Below, piece after piece: positions 1 through 10,800 of a stretch of DNA of 64,000 bases (its first letter is position 1; the number at the start of each line of letters is the position of its first letter). The stretch spans positions 62,001 to 126,000 of the forward strand of contig UYJD01000011.1 in the NCBI GenBank assembly GCA_900618795.1, written 5' to 3'. The position numbers and the translations under genes are program-made. The notes under the pieces are model-generated. The model was not told the DNA's origin. It was given only the letters and a program-made list of their open reading frames with translations, and did no database searches. Origin of the DNA: Cyanodermella asteris. Taxonomy: Eukaryota; Ascomycota; Lecanoromycetes; Ostropales; Stictidaceae.

Positions 1-1363
1 CTGGATAGCCTATCCTCAGATCCTGTATATGGATTCGTACCCTGCGACGCTCTTTTGGAAGTACGATTGGCAATCGGCTGATGCTTGGGGGGCTTTTGGG
101 CTGATGTTGGATGCAGTTGCGCGAACCTGTGGAGGAGCATCGTCAGTCCGTCACTCCTAGCTTCATGATGACACTTGATCAAGGACTTACTGCTCGCAGA
201 CAGTTGTCGGCATTGCAGGTCGGAGCTCTCCCGAGAAGATTGCCAGGGGCAGCGAGGACCACAGGTGCCAGTAGGGCCGAGTAGAGAAAGTTGGGATGCA
301 TGTCGATTTCACCTCCAAAACGGTAAATTCAGGAACGCTGGAAATGAGGCAAAATCAATAATCTATCAACAGAGTACTGAAAAGATCTAGACAGCTCGTG
401 ACGAACAAGGAGAAACGCAAAGACGGCGAACATCTTCAAGCTTAAGTACAACCAAAGAGCACATCCGGACACGACAGCCAGCCTGGGCAAACCACGGAGC
501 TGAGCTTCCAGATCAAATCCATGCTTTCGGCATCGCCGCATCAGCTCGAGCAAGCTACCTCGTGGCTTCGAGAAGAACCCAATCGCGTGGTACTCGGAAC
601 GCTGGGCAGATGTGTGTGGAAGTTGTGGTCGAGCAAGTAAACACGGCGTCGATTTGCCGTAAGCGGCACAAGCTCCCCTCGGGGCTTTACTATACGATCG
701 CGTTTGGGCGAGCGAGTACGCTGTGTTCTCGAGGGTAAGACTTTCGCTTGAGCGAATGAAAAGGCACTACTTGCCGGGCCAGTCCAGCCGTGGCGTCGTG
801 CGTGGCTGGCTGAGCGTCCAGGCACGGCGGCCCAGGATTGGGCCAGAACCCCTACCACGAGAATCCTCGAAAAACTTCTTGATGGACTGATGGCATTTTG
901 CAGGTGTCCTGTAGAGTAGAAACAAGAAGAGAGCTGTGATGCAGGTATGGAAAGCTTCGTGTAGCTTGTCTGAGACATTGTGTGTCAGTCGGATCGTCGC
1001 CTGCGTCTCAAAGTGAGACTGGAATTGTCCCAGAAGAACCTGTGGACTAGTCACTCACAGGGACACCCGGAGGCGGCTCGACCGTCGTTCCTGGATCGAA
1101 TCCAGATCGTCGGGTGGACATTCTGTTCAGGCTTTGGGACTATCCGCGTTTGTCGCTTAGCAATTCACGCCTCCGATATCGTTTGGACTGTGTATGTTTC
1201 TTTGCTCAAGTCTGTTCACTGCGACTCGTACACCACATTCTCTAGGAGCAGTTGCCAAGTTGGCTGACTGCTCAAAACCGAATGCTATCTTCTGCTTCAA
1301 TGAACATGACCCTGCGGAATTGCCCAGATCTGATACTTTGCTACCGGAAGCCATGATAAACAC
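1..1363. other. No supported gene
   Basis: Several short overlapping frames exist on both strands (the longest about 145 codons on the minus strand at 541-978), but none has recognisable motifs, and frames on opposite strands overlap as expected by chance. I see no RNA gene here. This is probably the 3' flank of the permease plus intergenic DNA. Confidence 0.5.
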
Positions 1364-3028
1364 CTATCCTTGAGCCGTTCTTTCCTTCCTCGCACTACCC
1401 TCGCTCCCATCCGTCTTCGCACCTAAGCCTACCTCACCCTCCATATCCCCCGGCCTCAAAACAACCGGTAGCCCATCCGCTTCCAACTCAATCTGCCTAA
1501 TCGGGCCCGCATACGTCTTTCTCGCAAAAAGCACCCAGGTTCCCAAACTCCACACCGCCACAATGCCCACCGCGACCGGCGCATAATTCAATGTCTGACT
1601 ATCCACAGGATTCAACTCCGGCAGACAAAACACAATCAAAATGAAGGCAACCCAACAAACCGCCACGGCCGCGACAGGCCGGCTCGCCCAGCCGAGATTG
1701 AATGGCCCCTTATGGCTGGCGAACGAACGATGCCAGATCAGGCCTTCGAGGATGGGGAGTGCGTAGGAGATGTAGAGGCCGATGGTGGCGATGGAGGTCG
1801 CGGCCGTGAACGCGACCGAAGATCCGAGAGACGGAAGAGCGAGGCAGAAGGCCAGGAACACGGCGAGCCAGATTGTACGTGCGGGGGCTTGGGTACGGAG
1901 TTCGATGTGCGCGAACCAGGAGGGTATTCCCTTGTCGCGCGCGAACGCGAACATCATTCTCGAATTCGATGTCAGGGAAAACAAACCACAATGCCAGACA
2001 CAAATGATCACGAGAGTGAACATGACAATCGCGCCGTCTTCGCCGAAGACGTCCACCAGAATTTGCAGGACCGGTTGTTCGTAGGTGGAGTTCAGCACGG
2101 CGTCAAAGTCCTGGATCGAGAAGAGGAGGCACAGGATCAGGAACCAGCCGAAGATGGCACTGATGCCGACGGACATGAGGACGCCGTAGGGGGCGGAGCG
2201 GCCGGCGTCGCGGGTCTCTTCGGACATGTGGGCAGATGCGTCGAAGCCGGTGATGGTGTACTGGGCCATGAGCAAGCCTATGACGGCAACGTACGCGGGA
2301 CTGGCCCGTTGAGACCAGCCGTCGGGATCGCCTGTTCCGTCGTAGAAGGTCGCGAAGACGAACTTACCATCTTGGTGGGTGGGCGCTTTGGCGACGATTG
2401 CGACGGCGTAGGCGAAGATGCCGAGCGAGTGGAAGACGACGCTGGTGTTGTTGAGGTATTTGAGCAGACGGATACCGAACGTGTTGATGAGCCCGTGAGA
2501 GATGAGCAGCGCCGCATATATTTCAATCGTCTTCCCCGCCGTAGGCTCGTATCCGCCTTTTACCGTCGCGAGCGTACTGATCAGACCAGCACACCCAAAG
2601 GTGATTCCCGTCGTCACAGCCACCTGTCCGAGAAAGTTGAACCATCCCGTAACCCAGCTAAAGAACGGACTCCACCTTCCACCTTGCGGTGCCAACACCG
2701 CCGCCCAGTAGTACGGTCCTCCAGAAGTCGGATGCGCAGATGTGATCTCGGCCATGCCCAGCGCGACGAAGAACGTGAAGAAAGCAACGACGAGCCAGCC
2801 AATTGACATGACTCCGGGACCACCAGTTGTCAATCCATAGGAAAAGAGCGTCGTAATTCCGGTGATGACCGAGATGATACTGAAAGACGCGCCAAAGTTA
2901 TGTATCAGCGACCAGCTCCGGTCGAGTTCTTGCTTATACCCCAATTGCGCAAGAGTGGTCTCGTCAGCCGTAGCAGCGTCGGCGGGCGGAGAAAGGATGC
3001 TGCTCCGCCGGCGTATAGACGAAGACAT
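1364..3028 (-). CDS. APC-superfamily amino acid/choline/GABA permease
   Basis: This encodes a plasma-membrane transporter of the fungal amino acid/choline/GABA permease group (Uga4/Hnm1-like), about 554 residues in one exon. The frame stays open upstream to 3223, but I choose the ATG at 3028: the 65 residues before it are low in complexity, and the family's soluble N-terminus fits this start. After an Arg/Ser-rich tail come the LGYKQELDRSWS segment, which in this family precedes the first helix, then about twelve hydrophobic segments. Family signatures include TSGGPYYWAA after helix 2 and SRMMFAFARDKGIP in the C-terminal half. The C-terminus is hydrophilic. Substrate cannot be told from sequence; GABA, choline or another amine are all possible. 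A 304-bp MITE lies about 235 bp upstream of the start codon, so it may affect the promoter. Confidence 0.88.
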   Translation of the reverse strand: MSSSIRRRSSILSPPADAATADETTLAQLGYKQELDRSWSLIHNFGASFSIISVITGITTLFSYGLTTGGPGVMSIGWLVVAFFTFFVALGMAEITSAHPTSGGPYYWAAVLAPQGGRWSPFFSWVTGWFNFLGQVAVTTGITFGCAGLISTLATVKGGYEPTAGKTIEIYAALLISHGLINTFGIRLLKYLNNTSVVFHSLGIFAYAVAIVAKAPTHQDGKFVFATFYDGTGDPDGWSQRASPAYVAVIGLLMAQYTITGFDASAHMSEETRDAGRSAPYGVLMSVGISAIFGWFLILCLLFSIQDFDAVLNSTYEQPVLQILVDVFGEDGAIVMFTLVIICVWHCGLFSLTSNSRMMFAFARDKGIPSWFAHIELRTQAPARTIWLAVFLAFCLALPSLGSSVAFTAATSIATIGLYISYALPILEGLIWHRSFASHKGPFNLGWASRPVAAVAVCWVAFILIVFCLPELNPVDSQTLNYAPVAVGIVAVWSLGTWVLFARKTYAGPIRQIELEADGLPVVLRPGDMEGEVGLGAKTDGSEGSARKERTAQG

Positions 3029-3262
3029 GGTGGGGGGACCAATGGGAGAGCGAATCGACGGGCGCAAAGGGAACTGAATGGTCGGAAGCCTAGGCGGCGC
3101 GAAAGCCGTCAGTAAGGTAGGACGTGATGACGCAGAAGGTGAAGAGAGAGCACCACGTCTCAAGATATTGTCTTTCAAGCTACCCACCACAGGGTGGAGC
3201 ACGCAATCGCCATGCGCTGTCAATCGAATGCACGTTCAGACGTTCCTCGTGTCTGTCCGGTG

Positions 3263-3566
3263 CAGGGGTGGGTAAAGTCAGTAATTGCATGTTTACCGTC
3301 AACAATTATAATTACTGACGTTGTCAAAATAGAATTCGTTACCTATATAAATGGTCAATAATCCGGACCGAGGTTCTTCCGAAGAAGTCTTATGTAAGCT
3401 AGCCAAAATTTCGTCCCCACGGGGCTAGTATTATCTCTTTCCGAGAGGTTAGCTAGACCTAATCGGGTAGGTAAAAGCTTATACAAAAATCGAGTCAGGT
3501 ATCATATCTTCCATACTTTACCAGGTCTGGTAAAGATTCCCAAATTACCAACTTTACCCGTCCCTA
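3263..3566. mobile_element. hAT-like MITE, copy 1 (304 bp)
   Basis: A non-autonomous element with no coding capacity. Its ends form imperfect terminal inverted repeats: the left end reads CAGGGGTGGGTAAAG and the right end, reverse-complemented, reads TAGGGACGGGTAAAG. It is flanked by a perfect 8-bp direct repeat, GTCCGGTG, at 3255-3262 and 3567-3574. Ends of the YAGGG type with an 8-bp target duplication are the hallmark of the hAT superfamily. An internal perfect 8-bp inverted repeat (CTTTACCA/TGGTAAAG, spacer GGTC) lies at 3516-3535. A second copy, about 93 percent identical by eye, is at 57042-57344. It sits in the upstream region of the permease gene. Confidence 0.9.
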
Positions 3567-3574
3567 GTCCGGTG

Positions 3575-4746
3575 TTGACTGTCAGTCCAATCGGGCTTCG
3601 AAACGGCTACCTGGGAACGAATCAAACTCTATTGAAACGATAAGGGTTCAACGAAAGATGGTTGCTTGCTAGCAGGCAAAACTCTTGTCGCATATCTATG
3701 GACAGACACAGAATACTGTGTGTTGGAACAAGCGAAGAACTCAGGGTACGCGCAACGTGTGGAAGAAGCAGCAACATGGACAGGCACAAGCAAAGTAGAC
3801 ATGACAAGAGCAGCGTGGCAGACAAGCCACGAGAGATAGGTCGGCGATCCGTCGCGTGCTCTCGAACTCTCCAACACAAAACGGCAGAGATAAGGGAGTT
3901 TGTGGAAAGAGTCTCACTGGCTGGAACGCCGCCAAGCAAAGTCAGCCGCTGCGAGCGGCAATTTGATGCGGTCGTTTTGCGGGGAAGGAACATTTCGAGC
4001 TTTGAGCATCTTTCGGGGCTGTCTACGTCGTCCCGATCAATCGCAGAATCGGAAATTAGGGGATCCCTTCAATGTTGAGATGACAAAAATGCGAGGATCG
4101 AGTCCTCCTACCATTTGGACGGTCTGATGGTCGTACGATATGTAATGATTCGTCATCGAACACTGGATTATTTACGACTTTTTTTTTTTTTTTTTTGGCA
4201 CCACTGTGCTGAAACGGCACTACCTATGCAAACATCAAATGTCACGACAGTGTCCACGACAATCTCTCATCACATGGAAGAAGATTTAAATCATTCGAAA
4301 TCATTCAGACAGTATCTAGCTAGCTAGCAGTGACGGAACCATTCGTGCTACACTAGCGAGCATCCACAAACAGCACTATTCAGAGTATTTGGCGTTGGAC
4401 CAACCAAGCAACACTATCATTTCAGATCAAATTCCAACTTCTTGTACTCATTTCCCGATTCCTAATCAGTGGGCGACCCAATGGCTCCACATCCGAGCTT
4501 TTGTGGACTGTCGTTAAGACACATCAACATCCCAAAGACAGCAATCCACCTGTAAACGTTGACAAAAATTCAAAAATCCCATTCAAGTTCCCAAACCGTG
4601 TCGCTTATAAACAAGAATAGCAAAATTCAAGCCGTTTGTCGGGGTATTGTAAACACATTATTGCATCAAAGACAATGTCAGTCCACAAGCCATCATGGCG
4701 TGGTCCATCAGGTCCAGCGTCGCCTGCCGGTTGGAATGAAGCCTTC
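3575..4746. other. Intergenic, no supported gene; poly-T tract
   Basis: Between the MITE and the 3' end of the ELL-like gene there are only short overlapping frames on both strands without motifs. An 18-base run of T lies at 4179-4196. The part near 4700 is probably the 3' untranslated region of the ELL-like gene. Confidence 0.5.
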
Positions 4747-7700
4747 CTAGCAGTTGCTCTTCGCAATCATAGCCAATGTCCTCTTCGTAAACTCCAGGTC
4801 GGTGAAACGTCGGTGCAGATCGCGAACCTTGGCGAGTGGTGCATCAGCTCCCATAAGCGCAACCTCTCGCTGGAGCTTATTGTACATTTCCATCTCTTCT
4901 TCAATCTTGGCTGCGCGATCCAAGTCATGACGATCAAAGCCCTTGATGCGTTCGTCATGCTTGTCGCCGTCTCTCGCCACGTGCTTGCCTTTGCTAAAGT
5001 CCTTGCTGCTGCCAGCGCTTGACATCATGGACATTGAAGTTCCCTTGGTGCTCGTGCTGCCGATTGTAGACGAAGCTGGGCTGGGCGAATGGCTATCTGT
5101 ACGCTCGGTGGTGTCTTGCTTCGCCTTGAGAGAATTGTTATCCATCGCTGTCGCAGCTTTGCTGGTTGCGTTCGAACCGGAAGCGCCAGTCGGACGGGGT
5201 GCACACACACCCGTATCGCGTCGCTTGGCCGGACGTTCAAACGAACCAGCTGCTGCTGCACCGTGTGTAGTAGAGCTGCTGTCTACATTGTTCGCTTTTC
5301 TCTTCAATGCACGATCACTGTCCCCAGAACTCTTCTCGGAGCTTGTCTGTGGTTGGGAGGTGGGTGCTTCTCGCCGTGCAACCTTCGCGACTGCCTTTTG
5401 AGCAACGGTACCTGCGGGACGCTTCAGCGGCGAAGTCGCAGCAGAGGTCTTGGACGATCCTCGGTATTCATCAATGTCTGATGCACTGATGGGAGGGGAT
5501 GAGGCGAGAGGTGAGGGTTTGATGGGGGAGCTGGACTTTCGCTGGTGGCTAGCGGTTTTCTGCATGGCGGGTGCCTTGATCGACTCAGAAGCTGTGACAG
5601 TGGATTTTGGTGCACCGGTAGGTCGAGTCTTATTCGCACTGGTCGCACTCGACGAAGCTTTGGAAGGACCGGGCGTCGACTTGGATGTCAACACTTTGGG
5701 CTTGGATTCTCGGTTCAGCAGCTTCTTGACTGGCTCCACCATATCCGAGGTCATCTTTTTGGGCGGCGCATTAGGATCACGTTTAGGCATCGGCTTCTGA
5801 GACGGATTGCGGGATGCAGTAGCTTTGGTATTGGTTGTTGAGGTTGTGCTTTTCGCTGCGTCTTTCGCAGCACCGAGCTTCGTGGGTGCTTTGGCGGCGT
5901 CCTTGGGTGGAGCCTTGCTGGATGACACACCTGTACGAGGCGTCGTGCTCGAGGCAGTCGCCGGTACTGGCACTCTCTTGGTCACTAGTGGCTTCTTGGG
6001 CACACCAATAGGCATTGTTGCAGATTTCGGCGTTGATGGTCGCGAAGAGGCGTTTGGAGGGTCGACTGGCTTTGCACCGAGCTTTTGTTTGTCGAGCGCA
6101 GCAGGACGTGCCGTTGGACGAGATAGTGAAGTGCGAGCAACGGGTGCGGCAGGTTTAGGAGTCACAGCGGTGAGGTCAGTGGCCGGCACCGCCTTGCTCT
6201 GAGCTTTATCGGCGGATCGTTCGACTGAGGCCTCAGCGGTCTTCCGTGACGCCACGAGTGTCGAGTCCGCCTTCTTTACGGCGAGATTGGACGCTTTCGT
6301 GGGTTTGGCGACTTCCTTACTGGAAGGCTGGTTGGTCGTGATTGCCGGTTTAGGCGAGGCTCCGTTCAGTTTCAGCTCAGCCTCAACCTCCTCTTCATCC
6401 GACTCGGTGATGAACTCATTAGACTTGATTTTGCTGGTGGATGGCTGGGTCGACTTCTTCTCTGCAGCTTTCTTGACGGGTGCCTTGACCTGAGCTGGCT
6501 TCTGGGCAAGTGAAGGCGAAGCAGTAGCCTTGGCCTGCTTCGTGGGCAGCTTCTCACTAGCTTTTGGCGCCTTAAGCTTTGAGCTTGGCTCCTCTGTCCT
6601 TGTGACATCTTCCTTGCGCTTTTGCATCTCTGACGACCAATCCGGGCGTGAGGGGTTGGTATTACCCTGGCGCGATGAAGCACTACCAGCGGACGGCGGC
6701 CTTGACAAACCGTGTTCCTCCTCCATGAGAACCTTGGCCTCTCGCGCAGCTTGCTTTTCCTGTTTGTCTGCCTGAACTAGCACCTTCTCCTTCTCCAGGC
6801 GCGACAGGCATATTGACTTGCCACGGTCGGCCTTGGGCAACAACTTCTGCCACTCCTTCTCCTCTGGTCCCAGTCTCATTCGATCGAAAACCTCCACTGT
6901 CTTGTCGATGACCACCTTTCGATCCTCATCGCTGTAATTGAAGCTATACGGGTCAAGGAGCTTGAACACCTTGGGATTGAGTTTGTATTTGTTGGGTACT
7001 AGGGCGCTCGTACAATGTCGATGTAACAGCTGTTCTACGTCACTAGCGGAGCAGCACAGGGTCCGTACGATGTAATCCCTGCTAACATCACGAATGGCGA
7101 CGAGGTGGATCAGGGCGATGCGAAGTGCCTCCTGCTTAGCCTTTTTGATGGGATCCTCGGAAGTCACACTGATCTTTGGTACAGGAAGAAGGTTTGGGGA
7201 GCCAGTAGCCGAACGAGATGCTTGCTTTGCGTTGAAGAGGCCTCGGCGGTGTGCGGTCGGGTCAATTTTCCGTCGCTTGGTGGTGGGAACAAAACCAATA
7301 TCGGCAGTTCTGGACTGAATCAGCAAAGCCGCCAAACGGCCATGGTTCATCACTTACTCTGCGGAGCGTTTCTCGGCCTTGGCCGTGGCAAGCCCCTGCA
7401 TCAGTTTCAGAACATCCGAGTCTGTGCCAGTGCTGCCCTTCTCCGGAAGTCTCAGATCGAGACGAGCCTTCAGGGACAGGCTCTCGGCACCATCCTCCAG
7501 TCTGTACAGAAAGCCATTGTCGTGGAGTGTAACATTGATTGGTATCTTCTTGCCTGCCAATTCAAAGTGCTGCTTCTGTTAGTTACTGGCACACCTGATA
7601 TCCCCGTCCTAGCACAAAACATACTGGATTGGGTCCTGCTAGCCGAATCGACACCTTGCAATCTCCCTGCTCTTTCAAATCCGAGAGACCGTCGCTCGCC

Positions 7701-7810
7701 GGGAGCTGGATTTCTATCGCCTGCGCAGTCTGATTTTGCTTGTAGGAATCTGCGGCTCTTGGTAATGCGGACAGCTTGTAGCCGTCCGACGGTATGACGA
7801 GTGCCGGCAT
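4747..7810 (-). CDS. Probable RNA polymerase II elongation factor ELL (fungal ELL-like)
   Basis: Three exons on the minus strand fit in frame: 7810-7625, 7569-7358 and 7309-4747. The introns are 55 and 48 nt with GTATGT and GTAAGT donors, giving about 986 residues. Residues 1-133 form a compact mixed domain ending near a basic KRRK patch. Around residues 195-285 a predicted winged-helix stretch contains RIALIHLVAIRDVS, then KVFKLLDPYSFNYSDEDRKVV, which matches the ELL pattern (HLLALRP, later YxxKELQxDWPGYSExDR). About 600 residues of Lys/Ser/Pro/Thr/Ala-rich disorder follow. The last 55 residues form a charged coiled coil that recalls the occludin/ELL C-terminal domain. ELL suppresses Pol II pausing in the super elongation complex. 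The assignment rests on remembered motif likeness. The exon model depends on splice signals: the 4747-7353 frame alone would lack the N-terminal domain. Confidence 0.6.
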
Positions 7811-10800
7811 TGTGGGCGTAGGGACTGTCTGCCGAAGAGGGTTGTGGTTTGGTGGCTTAGCCACGGGTAGCGGTGCGTAGCCGGGAGCGAAGTCGTAACA
7901 AGGTCGTCAGCGTTGCCGGAGCCGGGTGAGTCCTGCACCCTGGCGAGATTGCAGTGGCCGCGGGCGTGTGCGATCAACGGTCTGCGAAAGATGGGAGTGT
8001 AGTTGACCGGCAAGGCCTGCTACTGCAGACGGAGATGGGTGAAAGCTTCCATTGAGTAGAATGGAAGCGGGTTGAAGCCGTGCAATCCTGATTGACAGGC
8101 TGGCTCCAGGGCTTATGGCGGGCGCGAAAGTGTCAGGGCTGAAGGGCGAATGGTGGTGAATGGGCTGGCCGTTGCACAAAGAAGCAGTGAATGGAGTGAT
8201 TGCGCTGGATCAACCGGTCGTCAAACGTGGAGAGAAAGCCAATGGGCCACTGAATCAACCAGACGTCTCAGGAAGGTGAATGAGCAGCGTGGATGTCTTT
8301 GGGTCAATAATGGTGACTCGAGGCGAGAACAAAGAACAAGGACGGTGTAGTGTTGAATGGGCGATCGGCGCGGGTGGCTGCTGATGATGATGCCGGGAAA
8401 CGCTGCAGGGATGGCACCGAGTGGAGAGGGCGTCGAGAAGCGGTCTGTCGAGGCAGCAGGGCGAGGAAAGGAGTCGTATCGCTGGAGAGAAACACCGAGC
8501 AATCGGTCAATAGGTGAGAACGAGAGTGGGAGAGGAGGTAGCGAGGGAGGAGGAGGAGGAGGAGGAGGAGGAGGAGGTGGTGGTGGTGGTGGTGGTGGTG
8601 GTGAGACCGAGACGACGACGAGGGCGGGAATGCAGCGTAGCTTAGTTGCAAGGCGAGACGTGCTCACGGGCACGCCGGCTGCTGCAGCGCACTGGCCGCC
8701 AACGTCCCAGTCCAGCACAGTATGCAGACTAGTCCAGATGGCAGCATACTGTAGAGCGAGAGTCTGGCTCTTGCGCCCGCTGTCTCGCTCGCTTTGCAGA
8801 GCATGAGGGCCTCTTTCTGGGCGACTGCAACGGTAGGTGTCGTGCAGAATACAGTACCCTCCGCCGTCTCAACTATCTCGTTGTTCCTCTCCTCGTTCGA
8901 CGCAGACTGTCCATGCTCTCAGTCACCTGAGAGCAATCTTCAAGGCAATCAAGGCAGACCACTCTACGATGAAATGTGCCAACCATTCGCCCAGTCGATT
9001 GCCTTCTGGAATTGCGATAACGATGCCCTCTCCTCATCACGCTCTCTCCGAAACAGTCGGACCCGGCTCGTCAGCGGACCGGTTGATGTTTGAAACGAAG
9101 ACAGCCGGACGGCCTCTTTCCCATGCACAATTGGACAGTCAGTCAACCCGGAGTGCTGCCCGCCAGTCGTATGGCCTCATGCCCATGTCTGCTTTGGCCC
9201 TGATCCAAATGCCATGCCTTGCACGGCCTCACTGGCAAATTGGCCTGCCTTCTCATTATTGCCCTGCCCTGCCCTATGCCTCGCCACCTCAGCTTATTCT
9301 CCGTGATAGGGCTCATCTTCGCTCCTGTTTCCTCCAGTCATGTCATCTGGAAGTCACTCGCTGCACTTATGTCGCCCTTCGCGTTTGCTTAGACTGTGCC
9401 TGGCCTACTTGAAGCCGGCCCAGGCAAGGACGCGGGACCCACCGGCCAGCAGCCGGCTCTGCGTGGGAATCATCCATGTTGCTTCGACAAGGCCTTGGGG
9501 TCAAATAAGGCACCGGCTAACCTGGTTTCTGCACCCTTCAACCATGCGTCCCAATCAGAGCGTCGCAAGCCGCTGGCAAGAGCAGAGTCCGTCCCGTCCC
9601 GCTATACTGTTCAGGCACAACATGCGCGGGGGACTCTGCCATTGTACAGTGTGCACTGCTGCCACTTGCTCCACGCCTGATCACGCAAATGATGTCCTTG
9701 TTCCGGCCTCTCAACACTCTCGATGCGGTTTTGACGTGATGAATGCTGCATGACTTTGCAATGAATCCATCGCCAGGTATGCTGCAGGGGTGCTGCAACA
9801 TGCATCCGCAATGTCTGACTCGGGTAGGACTGCAAAAACCCATGACGTGAGTGTTGTCACCGTAGCGAAGGTTGGCGAAGGCTGTGCTGAGCAAGCAGAC
9901 CGCATCACTTTTCCCACACTGCCTGCTGTTGCGGTGAACCGTTATAGAACGTCAATAATGGATTCCTGCTCTGCTCCAAGTAAGCTTTGCGCACCGGTGT
10001 ACTGGTAGACGGGTCAGCATGTTGGTGCGACGGCGCGCTGGAGGAGGCTGATTCGAATTCTATGTACCGTCTGTACTGTCGCTCGCACAAGCGACTTCAG
10101 AGCCGAAAAGGTGCAAATGCAACGCAGCCAAGTTGGTGTTGCTGACCACGCCGTTGTGCGAATAGCGTGTATACAACGCATGTAAGCTCGTGTCCACGCC
10201 CACCGCAGCGAAACGGGCGCGTCGCCAATCACGCTTCACCAATTTTCCCGAACAACTGGATAGCATGCGCAGGACTCTACGGAGTAAGCTCGAGGTCTTC
10301 TTGGATTTGCTGGCGGCCCATCTGGCGGCGACCAGTGAGCAGTGGGCCAGTGGCACTGGGTTGCAGTATACATGAGCATGACACAGAAGAAGTGAGCTTC
10401 TGTATGACCTGCATGACAGAACGTGAGCCGCCTTCAGCAAGTACCTTCCCAACGGAGACATGTACGAGGACCGTCCTCGAGTGCCCACAAGTTCTTCGAA
10501 CAAAGGAAAGAAGGTGAGAAATGGCGCACGCTGTCGGCGAGCTAAGATCCGCCAATCCGACGTGGCTTTCGCTTGCGCGATGCCAATTTCTGTCGACGAC
10601 GTTTCGGTGACCTGATTGTCCTAGCGTTCCCCGAAAGCTTGAGCCAGCCAGGGCGGCTTGTGATTGGGTCGGGAAGCTCGAGCCTGCGGAAGCTCGTTGA
10701 TTGACGTCCGAGCGCTCCGTCTCAGACATGTTCCTGATCACAGACTGAAAGGGATGATGCGTGATCGGTGCGCTGCGATTCTTTGGCCTCGTTGAACGGG

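Noticed and set aside
1712-2806. 364-codon plus-strand frame opposite the permease
   Set aside because: It is a shadow of the permease's codon bias, rich in Gly, Asp, Glu and Arg, and has no domain; the minus strand has a full transporter.
3028-3223. Extended N-terminus of the permease from 3223
   Set aside because: The 65 extra residues are Ser/Pro/Arg-rich with no conservation that I recognise; the ATG at 3028 gives the normal family length.
3263-3566. Solo LTR or SINE
   Set aside because: Ends are inverted rather than TG...CA, there is no poly-A or Pol III box, and the target duplication is 8 bp, all of which fit hAT better.
7889-7904. Fragment of an rRNA gene
   Set aside because: Identity stops at both edges of the 16 bases; nothing else of the SSU or ITS is present.
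8221-8718. 165-codon minus-strand frame with a long proline run
   Set aside because: It is produced by the GGA/GGT microsatellite, three frames are open at once on two strands, and no other motif is present.
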